Shown piece by piece: positions 10,371 to 21,706 of a DNA stretch of 64,000 bases. The position numbers were made by a program, and so were the translations under genes. The notes beneath the pieces are model-generated. The model made no database searches, was not told the origin of the DNA, and saw only the letters and a program-made list of their open reading frames with translations. The DNA lies in contig CP085836.1 of assembly GCA_020809705.1 (NCBI GenBank), positions 1,240,001 through 1,304,000 of the forward strand, given 5' to 3'. How positions within the stretch are numbered: position 1 is the stretch's first letter; each line of letters opens with the position of its first letter. The stretch is from Calonectria ilicicola (Eukaryota; Ascomycota; Sordariomycetes; Hypocreales; Nectriaceae).

Positions 10371-11622
10371 AATCACTGTTTGCGTCTCATCGCAGCTTGG
10401 CCCAAACGCCCGTAGCAAAAATACCTAACAAAAAAGATAGCATCGCATATTTTGGCCAGAGTCTTACATTAATCAGGAGAGGAAGGTCACATATGCACTA
10501 AACATGATGCCTTAGGGTATCTTGGCGCTACATACTGTGATATAGGTCAGATAAAGAAAGTTTAGATGTGAAACTTTTTAGAGGCGGGAGAAATTCCGTG
10601 GGAGTGTACCAACTCACCTCGTACCTAATGCGAAGTGGGAGAAAATTTGTGGGAGTGTACCAATATGTATACCTGTGAGGTTGCCATAGTAATTGCGCAC
10701 ACAGACAGGATCACAAGCTACGCTGATGACTCGACTAAGGTGTCATACTAACCATATGCTAGGCAAATTGCACGTGAGTGAATATGAATCCTTGCAGTAG
10801 TTATTCCCGTGTATAATTGCCTACAGAAGGGTCAGGCCGACCAAATTGTGTTCGCAACGCAGGCTACGAACGTAAAAGAAGGAGGTTGCCAAGTTGCAGA
10901 AGCTCACTAGGGTGAAGCCGTTGCAAAGGGTCGTTGCACCTTGAAGTCAAAGCAAGAGAGGACTGGGTATACCGAAATGTACATATTAATCGGAAATATT
11001 AGGAAGTTGTCGCTGACGAGAGTTAGGACTTCAAACATAGATGCACAGAGCATGCTTTTATCATCTGCTGGCAGCAATGCGCCAATATCCACTCCAAGCG
11101 TTGCCTCAGGCAGACACACAGTCAATAATAACAACGATATGTATCGCAAGGGGAAACAAGACTTCTTAGAAAGAAAATAAACCACCGACCCGCATTTAAA
11201 AGAAGAGTTTCTATCTGTATCGTTTAGGCAACTAGCTACTCTAAGCGATGCTCATAGATTAATTTAAATCTTTAGCTCGTCGTTTATTCATTTATGCTAA
11301 TACGAACAACAGGCACTGAGGTTCAAGCAAACACTACTGGTCTGCTCTGCTCCTGTTACCTCATTAACCACAGCTGCAGGCACAAGCAATGCAACGCGTT
11401 ATTATTGTTTGATGCGGCAGCCTATAGGCGCGTCCCGCTCTCTAAATAGCATGAAACTAGGGTTTTTATTCTCTACCAACCCTTTCTTTCTTTTCTCTCA
11501 AATCTATTGAGCACACTGCTTAGGTCTTTGCCCCTCTCGAAATCTTTTACTAAGGCAGACTCTTCGCAAACATTTTCGGAAGTGCCCAGATCATCGAAAT
11601 GTCAATTTTCTTACTTGAATAG
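10371..11622. other. Intergenic stretch with a weak secreted-type ORF
   Basis: A 92-codon minus-strand frame (11185-10907) begins with a signal-peptide-like hydrophobic core (YISLLLLTVCLPEATLG). It could encode a small secreted protein, but nothing else supports it and it may be chance. The rest shows no gene. Imperfect copies of GTGGGAGTGTACCAA occur at about 10600 and 10650, about 50 bp apart. Confidence 0.3.
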
Positions 11623-12461
11623 GATTCATTGAAGGAGTATGATAAGTATGCCACCTGGGTCGATTCCACCCCGAACGGTAGGCCTCCGTGCTTCAACTGT
11701 CTAGTTGCAAAGGCCACGGATTTCAGCCTGTCATGTACTCACCAGGGCGCGGAAGTACTTTTTCCCGCTTCTTCTTTATTTTGATCCTCCTTTCTAACCG
11801 TCTAACGATCTAGATACCTGATGAGCTTCTTGGGTTGGCGGAAAGATGGTGGGGCCTTCTTTCCGTGATTCCGGGCAATGATGAAACCAGCCCGTCCGTC
11901 GATGGCCTTGATATTGGTGCATGCGTAAGAGAGGCCGCCCTGGTTGCAGGAAGCGCATGGAATGCTGTTAGGTCTTCCATTTCAGAGATTAGGGACCAAG
12001 AGCAGTTCCGTGATAATGACATTGCCACGCAACAGCTTCAAGAAATTCGGTCCTTGCGACAGCTGGTCTCTATCCAGTCCTTGTGGATTGTAAGCGCATA
12101 ATGATCTACAAATACATCGCGCCTTGGCTAATTATCTCACGTTGAACAGGCTAGTGGTATCGATGCCGCTCATTTAGTTGAACTCGTAGGTCTCCACCAA
12201 CCTGCGTATGTTAGGCAACATTCCGGGCGTGCCAAAGCATTGCTCCGTGCCATCAAGCGACTAGAACGGCGCGTCAGCCTACTCTTGCACACCCCAAACC
12301 TTCATCCAGATTCTGTAACAGAAAACGCGGAAGTTGTCATGGTGGCCAGCGCACACGACCATAGAAGTGACCGAGTGGAATCTGAGGCTGCCAAGAGAAA
12401 ACCTCGACGGAGTAAGCGAATTGCCGATCGGGATTTCACACATTTCTCGCCTTCACCCTAA
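11623..12461 (+). CDS. Small three-exon protein with Cys/His motif, first exon unplaced
   Basis: Three coding segments join exactly: 11623-11754, 11814-12089 and 12150-12461. The introns are 11755-11813 (59 bp, CTAAC branch) and 12090-12149 (60 bp, GTAAGC...ACAG), both phase 0. The first segment carries PPCFNCLVAKATDFSLSC followed by THQG, a CxxC...CxH arrangement that could bind zinc. The middle is helical. The last has a basic tail AAKRKPRRSKR that may be a nuclear signal. A stop lies immediately before 11623 in frame, beside an AG acceptor, so a short 5' exon with the ATG must lie upstream; I could not decide which. The arrangement resembles small fungal nuclear or regulatory proteins, but I recognise no family. 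Confidence 0.5.
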
Positions 12462-13086
12462 TGCACATGATGCATATTCCTTTTTCATTTACTTGAGTCA
12501 TTTGGGGCAACAGAGAAGTCAGTACGATTGGAAGGGGATATTGTATCTTGGGCATCTTGTAGACCACATCATTTTAGCAATTGGATGAGTCTCTGGTGAA
12601 GTAAAAGCATGGATAAGCTAATTGAAGAAGTATAAAAATGGAAAACTACAAGAGTCGATAAATACATGTTTGACGTTAACAGACCTACGTACGGTGGTAA
12701 AACCAACACCCCCATTGAGCGCTCTTCGGAGTCATCACCTGGAAATGGAATTGACCATGTAAAAACAGCCCGACCGATTCCAATCACCTATCCATCCAAC
12801 AGCTGACCCGGCATCTGTGGCGAGATCGACAATTGCCTTCAAAATTGATTCGGGAACTAGTAACATTCTAATGCCATAGACCTTTCGTAGCTAAGATGCG
12901 TTGTTTTTTTTTTTCTGAGAATATCTTGGCAATGATTAGAACATGCCCAAGGTGGCTTAGTCGAGTCTGATATGTCCGTGAGTATTGTCAACATCTAGGT
13001 TTTCACCTGCTTGAAATGAAGTCGAGCGATCCTCCCAGTAGGATCGATCGAAGTGAATCTTGGGCGCATCGGCAGGCAGAAATCTG
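12462..13086. other. Gene-free stretch
   Basis: No supported feature. A short T-run lies near 12905. Confidence 0.4.
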
Positions 13087-13849
13087 TCAATAGTATCCAT
13101 TATTTTCCCGACCGAACTCACGCAGGGGTTGCTCCAGGATATTTGGAGGTACAGATGATTCATAAACCCTTTGAAATTTTGCGACTTGAGAAGGCCCAGG
13201 CTGCTGAGTGCAAGAAATACTCGAAAGCAGTAGCTCGAAATGTTGCAGGCGCGTACCGAAATTCAAGAGTTCATGTGTTACTTCTGGATGGCAAACTGAG
13301 CCTATCCGTGGCGGCATCAACCGTGTTGACTAGCAAGGGCCTTAGATCCGAGTCCTCCAAAGCATCCACGAGACAAAACCCTGCTCCTTGTCATTCATAT
13401 CACCACCAACGCGTTCCGAATTAACACAGCACTTGCAAACATCACTGCCCTCGTGACGGGCACTTCGTGGTCGTCGAATCTCGCATCGATTGCAAGTGAA
13501 AGAGTCATCATCGTCACCGCCGCTAGCTACCCGTTGAGGCAGGATATCAAGTGTGGGTGGGGGTTGATTCATGAGGGAGCGAGAGAAGGTGTTGGATCAG
13601 GCTCTCCGCCGACACAACGCTCAACTCGATTGTCACGGCGAATGGATATCTAGTAACTGTCAGAACAAAAACGTCATACGCATCAGTGGATTGGCATACC
13701 TGCTGGGCACGAGCTGCAGCCTCAGTGGATGTATCCTGGGATCGCTGGCAGAAGGTGTGGAGGTCCTGACTCAAGAGCAGCCGAGGCCATGATGAACGTG
13801 GAGGTCGATTATCACGTCGGTAAATGGAAAACAAGGGAAAAGGTGACAA
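13087..13849 (-). CDS. Possible gene with Cys-rich segment, model unresolved
   Basis: Three minus-strand frames are protein-like and lie in order: MSPFPLFSIYRRDNRPPRSS (from 13849), a segment with DDDDSFTCNRCEIRRPRSAR and CKCC (near 13490-13430), and CHPEVTHELLNFGTRL (near 13290). A GTATGC donor after EAAARAQQ and a TACTAG acceptor suggest an intron. The CxxC and CxCC pairs could bind metal. I could not connect the segments in a single frame, so it may be a decayed gene. No family recognised. Confidence 0.3.
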
Positions 13850-14958
13850 AACGAAGGGATTGATGGATTGATGGCGTGCAGTGATGGTCTGAAAAGAGGG
13901 TTGGCGCCACAGCCTCGAGTGCTGAGGTCATCACAAGGCTAACCTCTGTTGCGGGGAGCCGTGCCTCTCTAACCCTCCCTACACACGTGATGATGGCCAT
14001 ACTAAGTCACGTGTATTGGACTTTCTTTTATCCCAATACCATCTTTTTGAAGCCTCAACACCACCAATTTTTGTCGATATTCATAGTAGAATTGGTGTTT
14101 ACCCCTCTGCGTGGGACGGGGCCTGCAGCCGGCTTTTCGCCTCCGTAGGCGCGACGGCCTCAACCTCCGTATAAGGAAGGCACCGATTTTAGTGAGGATA
14201 CGTACCGAGATACGTCTCCACGATTAGACTTAAAATCAATGACCGAACTAGAAGCCTTTTTTTTAGCGTAAACCTAGATGGCCTCACTTTAAAACAACAA
14301 CGAGGTAGCCCTGTTGTAGCGCTGTACCAGGTTCAGAAAAGAGCTTGGTTGAGGAACCTCTTAGCTGCTGGAAGGTTGGGAGTGCTCATCGGGCCCCCTC
14401 CCCGCCCAGCCACCCACCCTATAGGCGTTGAAGCAGGCATTGAGACATACACACCATTTACTGATGCGGCCAAAATCTTCCAATTAATAAATCTTCTAGT
14501 CAGATTTCCTTTCTTTGTCCTTCAAATAGCTAATAAAAATATTGTATTCAAGATCGAACAACCAAAAGTCTACAAGGAAGAGAGGCCTAGCCAATAAACT
14601 GTCAAAGTTCCTCTTTACAGGTAGGTAATTTGCCTTCCATCTATGCGTAAACAGTTGTAAGTAGCGTCAGTGAGTAGAAACCGCATGGATAGTTGCGGAG
14701 GAATACTTCGATGCGTTGCGGCTTCGTTTTCCGCTGACGCCTTTTCGGCATTTAAGCCACTTGAGCTTCAGGTTGAGCAGTTACATTTGCAGAAGATGCA
14801 ATGCAAGTGTGCACATGTCGCATTCCTCAACCTTTATCAGAAGGTTTAATGCAAGGATCACGATGTATATTTTTGACATGTGAGTTTATGTACATAGTTA
14901 ATCATGAGGCCATAATGGATACCGGAAATCACAACGGGGAAATATATCCCATCCAAGG
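13850..14958. other. Gene-free stretch
   Basis: No convincing gene. A T-run lies near 14257. The left end of the pogo-type element that starts within 15 kb should lie here but I found no matching terminal repeat, so the element is left-truncated. Confidence 0.4.
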
Positions 14959-15741
14959 TCAAACCACTAGTTTTATATGGAACGCTATGATAAAAGTGAC
15001 AATGGTGATGGCCACAAACACTGATGCCTCATGATGTTGGTCCATAAAACATGTTTTTTGGATTGTGCTGGCTGTGCAATTAGGTCTGGTTATGGAAAGG
15101 GTGAACGAAGGCTGCGACCGTGAGGGTGTCGGCGAAAAAAGAAAAAAAAATCCCAAGGCTCTATTCTGTGTCAATGGTCGAAGATGCGAAGCAAACAAGC
15201 GGCGGAAGATTAGAAGCGCGCGACCTGAGGTTAACGAGTGGCTGGACCTGACGTTCCGGGCCTTTAGGACCCGGTCCAAGTCGTCGTACCACTTCTGTAG
15301 CCTTTCCTTCGTTGTAGCCCGTGAACGTGTGGCCTCAAGAGATTGGGATATCTTCGTTTTAACATCCTCATGACGTTGAAGGAAGCGGTCGACCCAGTTG
15401 TTGCCAAGCGGGCTTGTCTCCCCACCCTCGCCTAAAATGAGCTGGGCAAAGGACTGGACCTCATGCCGCGTTGGGGCACGGCCGGCTTCCTCCTCCGTCA
15501 GAATCCACTTTATTAGATATTTCTCTTGTATATCGGATAGCTGTCGGGAAGGCTCTTTCGCTTTTGCTGCCGGTTGGGCACCATTGAGTCGGTTGCGCAG
15601 CGTGGACTCGGCGAGACCGTAGTATTCGCTAACGGGCTTGATTTGGCCACCTTCCTCAACTTTTTCAATAGCTGCAGTTAGCGCATTTTCATAATCATGC
15701 TTGGATAAACTCATAGTCAATTTTTCAGCTAAATTGGACAA
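14959..15741 (-). pseudogene. Pogo/Fot1-type transposase, N-terminal fragment
   Basis: The first 160 residues are typical of pogo/Fot1 transposases. An N-terminal helix-turn-helix (residues 12-55, ending VSEYYGLAESTLRNRLNG) is followed by a CENP-B-type DNA-binding domain with RQLSDIQEKYLIKWILTEEE, PTRHEVQSFAQLIL and NNWVDRFLQRH. After KWYDDLDRVLKARNV the frame stays open for another 100 codons, but the sequence is no longer transposase-like and the DDE catalytic domain is absent. It is paralogous to the relic at 30795-32218. A truncated DNA-binding protein could in principle be made, but there is no sign of selection for it. Confidence 0.8.
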
Positions 15742-15852
15742 GGGTTGCTATGCATTTGGCGCGAGTTACAGTGAGGATGAAGGAATTACGTGTCGCGAAG
15801 CGCGTCGCAGGAAAGTGGGGTCGCAGTTATGTGGGGACTGACTCTAGACAGC
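14959..15852 (-). mobile_element. Truncated pogo/Fot1-type DNA transposon
   Basis: The right end (about 15800-15852) reads, on the minus strand, GAGTCAGTCCCCACATAACT and resembles the right terminal repeat of the pogo relic at 30687-32319. A TA follows it. Inside is the N-terminal half of a transposase. No left terminal repeat or catalytic domain is present, so the element is a 5' piece only. Confidence 0.65.
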
Positions 15853-15937
15853 TGAGTGAATGGTTCACGAACAGTTACGGAGAAGGGAAGTGTTCTGCTG
15901 TCTCATTGGCCATAGCACCAGTGCCTCATTCACCCAT

Positions 15938-15969
15938 GTTTAGCCGAACATCAGCCGCATGCGTATAAA
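15938..15969 (+). promoter_or_regulatory. Shared promoter block of the three-copy family, copy 1
   Basis: Contains TTTAGCCGAACATCAGCCG (two AGCCG half sites 11 bp apart), then TATAAA at 15964-15969, 69-74 bp before the ATG at 16038. The same order and spacing occur at 41971-42003 and 52817-52848 in front of the other copies. Confidence 0.75.
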
Positions 15970-16037
15970 GGTCCGCCGCCCCGCCCTCTCGCGACTCCTC
16001 GCATTTAAATCACCACAGCCAGCAACCCATCACAATC

Positions 16038-17893
16038 ATGGCGAGGAGCAGTCCTCCACCCAGCACCAGATCCACGCAGCCATTCTCACCGTCTGGGTTA
16101 GTGAAATCCATCTCGACCGAACCTGCATCGATCGCGCGCTGTGAACGGATGACGCTTGTGGCTAAGGCCAGCATGCTGCCTCCCACTCCTCACGTGCGCG
16201 TGTGGAAAGGACCAGGGTCTTAGTGGCCGCGGGCAGAGAGTCGCGGATTCATTTCGAATAGTCGCGTGGATGGCCGAGCTTCGTGGCTGCTTGCATAAAT
16301 CCTGCTCTCTGCTAGACAAGCAGAGGGTAGCGGATTCGTTACGACGAGTCTCGTGAAGGATTGAGCTTCGCGGCTGCTTGCGTACATCCTGCTCTCTGCC
16401 TGCTTCCGTCTGCAAGATCTACCATACCACAGCGTCGCTTCGTGCGGTTCACAGCGAGGCTCCTTTTTTTTCTTTATTTCCGAATCAATCTTCCACGCTG
16501 GGGGACGCCGCGCACGGGAAACAAAGTGAAGTCTGCCTGTCCTTATCCGTACTGACGTGATCCGATTCCAGGCATCCTTGGCAACCCGATACAAGAGACG
16601 TTGGTGAATCTCCTGTTTCGGATTCAAGCGAACTGGGGCGAGGCGCAACCTTGATCGACATTTCTTGTTCGCCTGGCATTGTGACTTGGAAAACGACCGA
16701 TGGCGACCAATATGCTCCGAAGCTGCAACTCGATCTGTTTCTGGATGGACCCGCCAATACAGCTTTCTTTAAGCTTTATGGCCGTGTTCATCTAAAGGCA
16801 CAGAAGCAAAAAAACACAGATCCCATATATCTCTTCATCCCTCCCGAACACGTTCGGACGATAGCCTGGAAGAAGACAAAGGACGACTGCTCGGATAAGA
16901 TCAGGAACGCAGTTGGGGACGGAAGTCACTCATTGTGCTTCTCATTGTCGAAGCCGCCCCAGTTCGTTGTCCCCAAAAACCAACCCATCGAATCGAAAAA
17001 CAACACGAAAGACATATTTGATTCGATCAAGTGCCTTTCGAAAGCGACCGATTTCACTGCTTGCTTCAGCCGCCAGAAGGCCGATCCATTATTGTCACAG
17101 TTGGCAGCTACTTTCTCGGAGGACGCGGGCAACCGTCCACTTGCGAACAAGGCACGCGCAAATCTTGCTTCCTTGTACAAAGGCAAAGGTGGTGAAATCG
17201 TGAGCTCGGGCCATGAAGTGGCCGACTCGGACTGTGCAACCGCGGACTCGAACCCCAAAATTGACCCTGAATCGTGCCTACCTTCGTACGACAAAGCCAT
17301 CCTGGAATCTGGCCCATCTCATGTCGGCCCATCTCATAGTAAGTATTCTGCCTCTCGTTTTACACAGTTTTGGAAGCTAATCTGGTCCCATTGAAGGCAG
17401 GAAGCGTCGACGCACGAGCAACGCCTCTCCCGGTGACCACGAGCGAATGATTCTTCTCCTCGAAGCAATGAATAAGAATATTTCTCACGGAATGGATGTC
17501 ATTCACAGACGGCTCGATGGTTTTCACGATCAACTCCGCGGTTTTCACGATCGGCTCGACGGTTTGCAGAGTCAAATGGAGCGGCTTCATGAAGCATCAA
17601 GCGCCTACTCACGTTCATGTCGATACGACTCAGAAGAAAGGCAAGATCTTCTGCAAGATATGCACAACACGGTGGAGGAGGCGATGCTGAATGCACGGTT
17701 CGAATTGGAGGAGAAGCTGGAAGAGGAATTCAAGGAGACTCGTGAAGAAGTCAAAGAGGACATTGAGGAATTGAAGAATAATGCCCATCAGTCGGTAAAG
17801 CAGCTGGTAGACGAATCCATGAACACAGTGCTCAACAATGCGAAGCTTGAATTGACTGGAAGTGCATCCTTCAAATTCCGGATAGAGGGATAA
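16038..17893 (+). CDS. Three-copy family protein, copy 1 (intact, 440 aa)
   Basis: Exons 16038-16096, 16572-17338 and 17397-17893 total 1323 nt in one frame. The model uses a GTTAGT donor with a CCAG acceptor (475-bp intron), then a GTAAGT donor with an AAG acceptor (58 bp). The same boundaries work in the other copies. Residues 1-19 are Ser/Pro-rich (MARSSPPPS). Residues about 45-180 form the conserved domain (SPGIVTWKTTDGDQY, LFLDGPANTAFFKLYGRV, YLFIPPE). A second block carries SIKCLSKATDFTACFSRQ. ESCLPSYDKAI precedes a basic RKRRRT motif at 277-282, a likely nuclear signal. The last 150 residues are coiled coil with CRYDSEERQDL and end ASFKFRIE. It resembles a fungal multi-copy hypothetical family I have seen in other genomes. 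Its role is unknown; nuclear location and oligomerisation are inferred. Confidence 0.8.
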
Positions 17894-17954
17894 GGTATGC
17901 ATTATGCCCACCATGCCTGCCACTACCGGCCTCTACGATTGTGCTTAGATGAAT

Positions 17955-19078
17955 GCTCTGGAATTTCCGGCTGACAGCGTCCATGAAACAGGGTAGCCCA
18001 GCCGCAATGCTGGTGGTCGAGAGCACATGCCTTTGATGCAGATACTGGCCTCACGGAAGAAAAGCCGCGCTAGAATCTCGTCTTCGGTTGTGGAATCCAG
18101 GCCATTAAAGGCCGCCTCCAGTTGGAGATTTTTGATGATGAAATTCCCGCTTCACGATTCCTCTGCCCCCTGGAGCAGGTGGTTGCTCTCGAGGGCGAAC
18201 GTTGGCCAAGGCCGCCACCTACGTGAAGTGAGCACCCAGACCTCTTGGATGGAAAAATGGCTGACCTGCTTAACACAGATTGTTTGCGCCATCATTGCCG
18301 CAGCGCGCTTTTTGGATGGGCAAAAGAAACTGGTCATTGAATAAGTGAATCTATTCGCCTTGAACGAAAGGGGTTGCTTTGAGCCGGACGCAGCTGCCCG
18401 AGGTTCAACCACATCTAAAGAAAAGCTATTGAAATGAGCGTTGACTGCGGTTTGTGATGTCCCACTGTTTACGAACGCATAGACCATAGCGCTTCTCGGG
18501 TCACCTACATCCACTCCGCCTCGCAGCTTCATTTGGCTGTAATTGCAACCACAAAAAAACTGCAGAGCTGGATCTGAAGATGATTTTTTTTTGGGTGGGT
18601 ACGTTACAATTGTTTGTCCATTACCTTTTAGTAGAGAGCTCCAGAAAACCCTGTGGTGCGAGATCGCCAATGTAATGAGGATGCAAATTAGCGCTTTGGT
18701 TGTCCTTGGGGTTAAAAGTCCCCCGCTGGAGTCTATTATAGCTGTTCTTGGCTTCCGTAGCGTAGTGGATACGAGGAGGCTGTGATATGATGGCGCGTGG
18801 CGGAGCTGTGGTGTGTGCGTCGGAGATGGTGTGATAGCATGGGCACGATGATGTGGCCGAGGGGGCAGCGGAGAGCCAGAAGAGCAGAGTTCCGTTTAAT
18901 TATTGCAATGAGAAGGAGCTGCCATATTGTCAGTGGTGGTATAGGTATGCTTTCTTTTAGGCTCGATTAGTTAACTTGCAGTGGTTAACTTGGGTTTTGT
19001 TGGTATTCTAGGTCCGGTGTCATATTTGCCTACTTCTATAAATCGTGCCCCCTTTAGATGGAGAGGCATAGAAGGTGG
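17955..19078. other. About 1.1-kb segment inserted in the 3' flank of copy 1
   Basis: The 3' flank of copy 1 matches that of copy 3 up to CGATTGTGCTT (near 17946), loses similarity, and regains it near 19079 onward (for example GAGGATGCGCAGC). The intervening sequence has no counterpart in copy 3. It contains a 172-codon minus-strand frame. I saw no clear terminal repeats; GAATG occurs near both junctions. Confidence 0.5.
18152..18670 (-). CDS. Hypothetical ORF inside the inserted segment
   Basis: 172 codons on the minus strand including LQFFCGCNYSQMKLRGGVDV and RSAMVYAFVNSGTSQTAVNA. Composition is protein-like, and a second frame just downstream (GISSSKISNWRRPL) may continue it after a frameshift. 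I do not recognise it and find no splice-consistent extension. It may be a remnant of the gene carried by whatever inserted here. Confidence 0.3.
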   Translation of the reverse strand: MAISHHRVFWSSLLKGNGQTIVTYPPKKKSSSDPALQFFCGCNYSQMKLRGGVDVGDPRSAMVYAFVNSGTSQTAVNAHFNSFSLDVVEPRAAASGSKQPLSFKANRFTYSMTSFFCPSKKRAAAMMAQTICVKQVSHFSIQEVWVLTSRRWRPWPTFALESNHLLQGAEES

Positions 19079-19560
19079 TTTGAATGCAGTGGGCGAGCGA
19101 CGAAAATGAAAGGAGCTGAGAATGAGATGGAGGAATTGCGCACGCAAATTGAGGATGCGCAGCATCAAGTAGGGTACGAAACGTGAAACGCAGGCCTGAG
19201 GTGAAGGCAAAGACAAACATGCCACAACACACAACATCGTTCATTGTCAAAATCCACTTGCTAAGCATCTACCGCAAATCTAAGATTGATTTCTTCCCAA
19301 ACAATGACACCGACGGTAACGTCATTGCAAAACATGACAACTCCCAGGGTCATGTCCCAGCACCGTTCTCGCCGAGGCTAGTCCTCCAAAGACAGGAGTT
19401 GGAAGTGCGATTTTATCATATTCCTACAATAAAAAAACATCTACCGGGCATCTTTCAGCCGCAATCCTCTTGGCGCTACCTCAATCAGTATGGCTTTAAA
19501 TTGCCACTTCATCCTCATCATCATGGGGATTACTTTGGAGCACTATCGTAGAGTTGGGCT
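19079..19560 (+). repeat. 3' flank block shared with copy 3
   Basis: About 350 bp here (19079 to about 19420) are similar to about 54130-54440 downstream of copy 3. Shared landmarks include GAGGATGCGCAGCAT, GTAGGGTACGAAACG and CTTCTCGCCGAG-type sequence. The duplicated unit therefore extended well past the genes. Confidence 0.7.
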
Positions 19561-20029
19561 GACGACTAGAGTCACGCATCTTAGGATTCGGCGCTTTCTC
19601 CAAAGCTAGAAATTAAATAGCAGCACGAACCTTCTGCAAGTCCTCTATGGAACCAAACGAGTAGTTGTGAGCCTCCACCCTTATGTGGTGCAAGGCCAGG
19701 TGCACGCTGCTCAGTTTCCTCCAGCCTCTAGTATATGCTCCATACTATGTTGCTCCCAGAAATAGATAAAGGAGCCAAAGACTGAGGGGCCTGGGTAGAT
19801 ATACATCCTGACCAGTGAGCTTTCGTCGGCAAGAACTGAAGAATAAATCCAGACCAAAAGTGCGGAGGGCCTTCGAAGGTGTAATGCCATCATCTACAAA
19901 CAATCGCTGGCCTTGACGCAATATGAAGTCTAATGCGACAGCGCATGTTACCAATAAAAGCTTAATGGAGACCATTCTCGCATGCTATGGGGAGTACCTG
20001 TGAATCCCGCTATGCCAGCTTCAGTTTCT
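19561..20029. other. Intergenic stretch with a weak signal-peptide ORF
   Basis: A minus-strand frame 19975-19745 begins MVSIKLLLVTCAVALDFI, which resembles a secretion signal, followed by an unremarkable 55 residues. A second frame overlaps it. I could not build a gene and treat it as possible decayed coding sequence. Confidence 0.3.
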
Positions 20030-21706
20030 ATGGCGGGACCGTGGCTCGCAGGTATGGGGAACAGAGCGACTCACTGCGATCATGGCACGGGTTATGCAGG
20101 CCGGCACAGGAGTACGGACTGGGGTCGGGCGGTACAGACCAATAGCCATAGAGATAGGGCGACGGATTCGGGGGCTTGTGATGTGGCAGCTCGATGTTGA
20201 GATAGCCGATGACGATGCATCTGATGATGATAATGTTGAGGCTGACTCGATGACGGGGGAGCCAGTGGACTGCAGCGGCAGCTGGAATGTGGTATGGGAT
20301 TTGCAGGCCACTCATGGGTCCAAGATTGCTCGGCAGGACTACGCTGTGCATATCAGCTTCCCGGGCAAGCTGCAGCCGGAGATGATTGCGACATTTCGGG
20401 AGGTTAGTAAGTTGTGGCACCAGTTCCTAGAGGGAAATAGCAACGGAGATGGGAAAGCTGCTGTGGGCACAGGATTAAAGCTCAGCATGAAACGCGGAGC
20501 CAAAGAAGAACTACTACACCAGCAACAAGCACATCCAGAAGTAATCGCGGCTATTGCAGCAGCGGCAGCGGCAGCAGCAACAGCATAAGCGGCTTAAGGC
20601 AACGCACGAGCAAGAAACGGTGGCAAAAGAAAGAGTAGAAGAAGAAGGCATACTAGCAGGGCTGCAAAGGCTGATTGGTGAAGGGGCAGCATGGCGATCC
20701 GAAAAGCAGACCGAGAGTATGCAAGCAATACTGGCAGCAAAGGCTGGTGAGACTGTTATTAGCGTGCTGCCGACTAGGGCTAGAAAGAGCATATTGTTTA
20801 TGATGCCGGCAGTTATGTAGCACACGGGGACAAGTATTAGTGTAGTACCGTTTGTTGCATTGATGGAGGGCTTGGTACAGCGGGCACTTGCAATGGGGGT
20901 TGACTGCATCCAGTTCAAGACATCTCCAAGCTTCGGCAGAGAAGGTTGAAAGCGGGCCGCACGGATGGCTGTGGTCAGCGTATCAAGCCCCGAATTCACA
21001 GCAAATGTCGACGGTCTGCGATGTGTTGGCTTATTGCAGCGGATCTTTATTGACGAATGCCATACGGCCATTATGGATATCAGCTACCGGGCTAGATTAG
21101 GCGAACTCTGAGGCTTACGAAGGCATAACTGCCTGCTTATACTTTTGACGGCTACGCTGCCGATTATGCTGGAGAACTGGCTTTGCGAGGAGATGCTTGC
21201 GCCACCAAGGGCTACGAAGATGGTACGAGACCGCACAAGCAAGTTAAATTGCCGCTATGCACTTAAGCAGGTGCTGCCCAGGCCCGGGGCCGTCGAGGAG
21301 CACACCATCAAGGTTCTACAGCAGCTAGAGACGAAGATGACGGGTTGACCAGCACCGCAGCTTTGTGAATGAGGTAAACCGATCATACATGCAGATTTTC
21401 ATGTCGACGACGAACTGCAGACAAGTTATCAATGGGGCGTTTATGGACGGGGGAGCAGGAGAGATATGCCAAGAGATGGCTGGGGCCGAGCTTTGCGATA
21501 AACGTTGCGTAAACTCGGCACTAGCAACAATAACCACAACACCATCAAGGAGAGGAGGCAACATCTCGATAAAACTTAACCAGGAAGAAGGCAAGCAAGT
21601 GCGGGTACTACAGCAATGGCTGGAAGTAGCAGAAGAATTTTCCCCACTCTCTGGAAAGGCACCACTAACTTTCACAAGCTACTCCACACACCATACAGCA
21701 ACCTAA
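20030..21706 (+). pseudogene. RecQ-type helicase relic, telomere-linked-helicase type
   Basis: Successive plus-strand frames give the expected order of a large fungal RecQ-like helicase. Upstream domain: VWGTERLTAIMARVMQAGTG and GSWNVVWDLQATHGSKIARQ, then FREVSKLWHQFLE. Motif I: ISVLPTRARKSILFMMPAV, where TRARKS stands for the usual TGAGKS. Then [18 protein letters not shown] (DECH box) and LLTATLPIMLENW (motif III). The reading then jumps to FVNEVNRSYMQIFM and FMDGGAGEICQEMAGAELCD, normally found after the helicase C-terminal domain, so that domain is deleted near 21350. Stops and at least two frameshifts (near 20580 and 20940) make it non-functional. The Walker lysine survives but motif I has lost its glycines. 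Such genes usually sit near telomeres; here that is inference. Confidence 0.75.

Noticed and set aside
15398..15622. Plus-strand frame opposite the pogo transposase
   Set aside because: Antisense shadow of the transposase N-terminus.
19745..19975. Signal-peptide-like 76-codon ORF
   Set aside because: No second exon, no Cys pattern, overlapping competing frame; not listed as a gene.
20514..21071. Minus-strand 185-codon frame
   Set aside because: Antisense shadow of the RecQ-type helicase relic, including poly-Cys from the CAG/CGG run.
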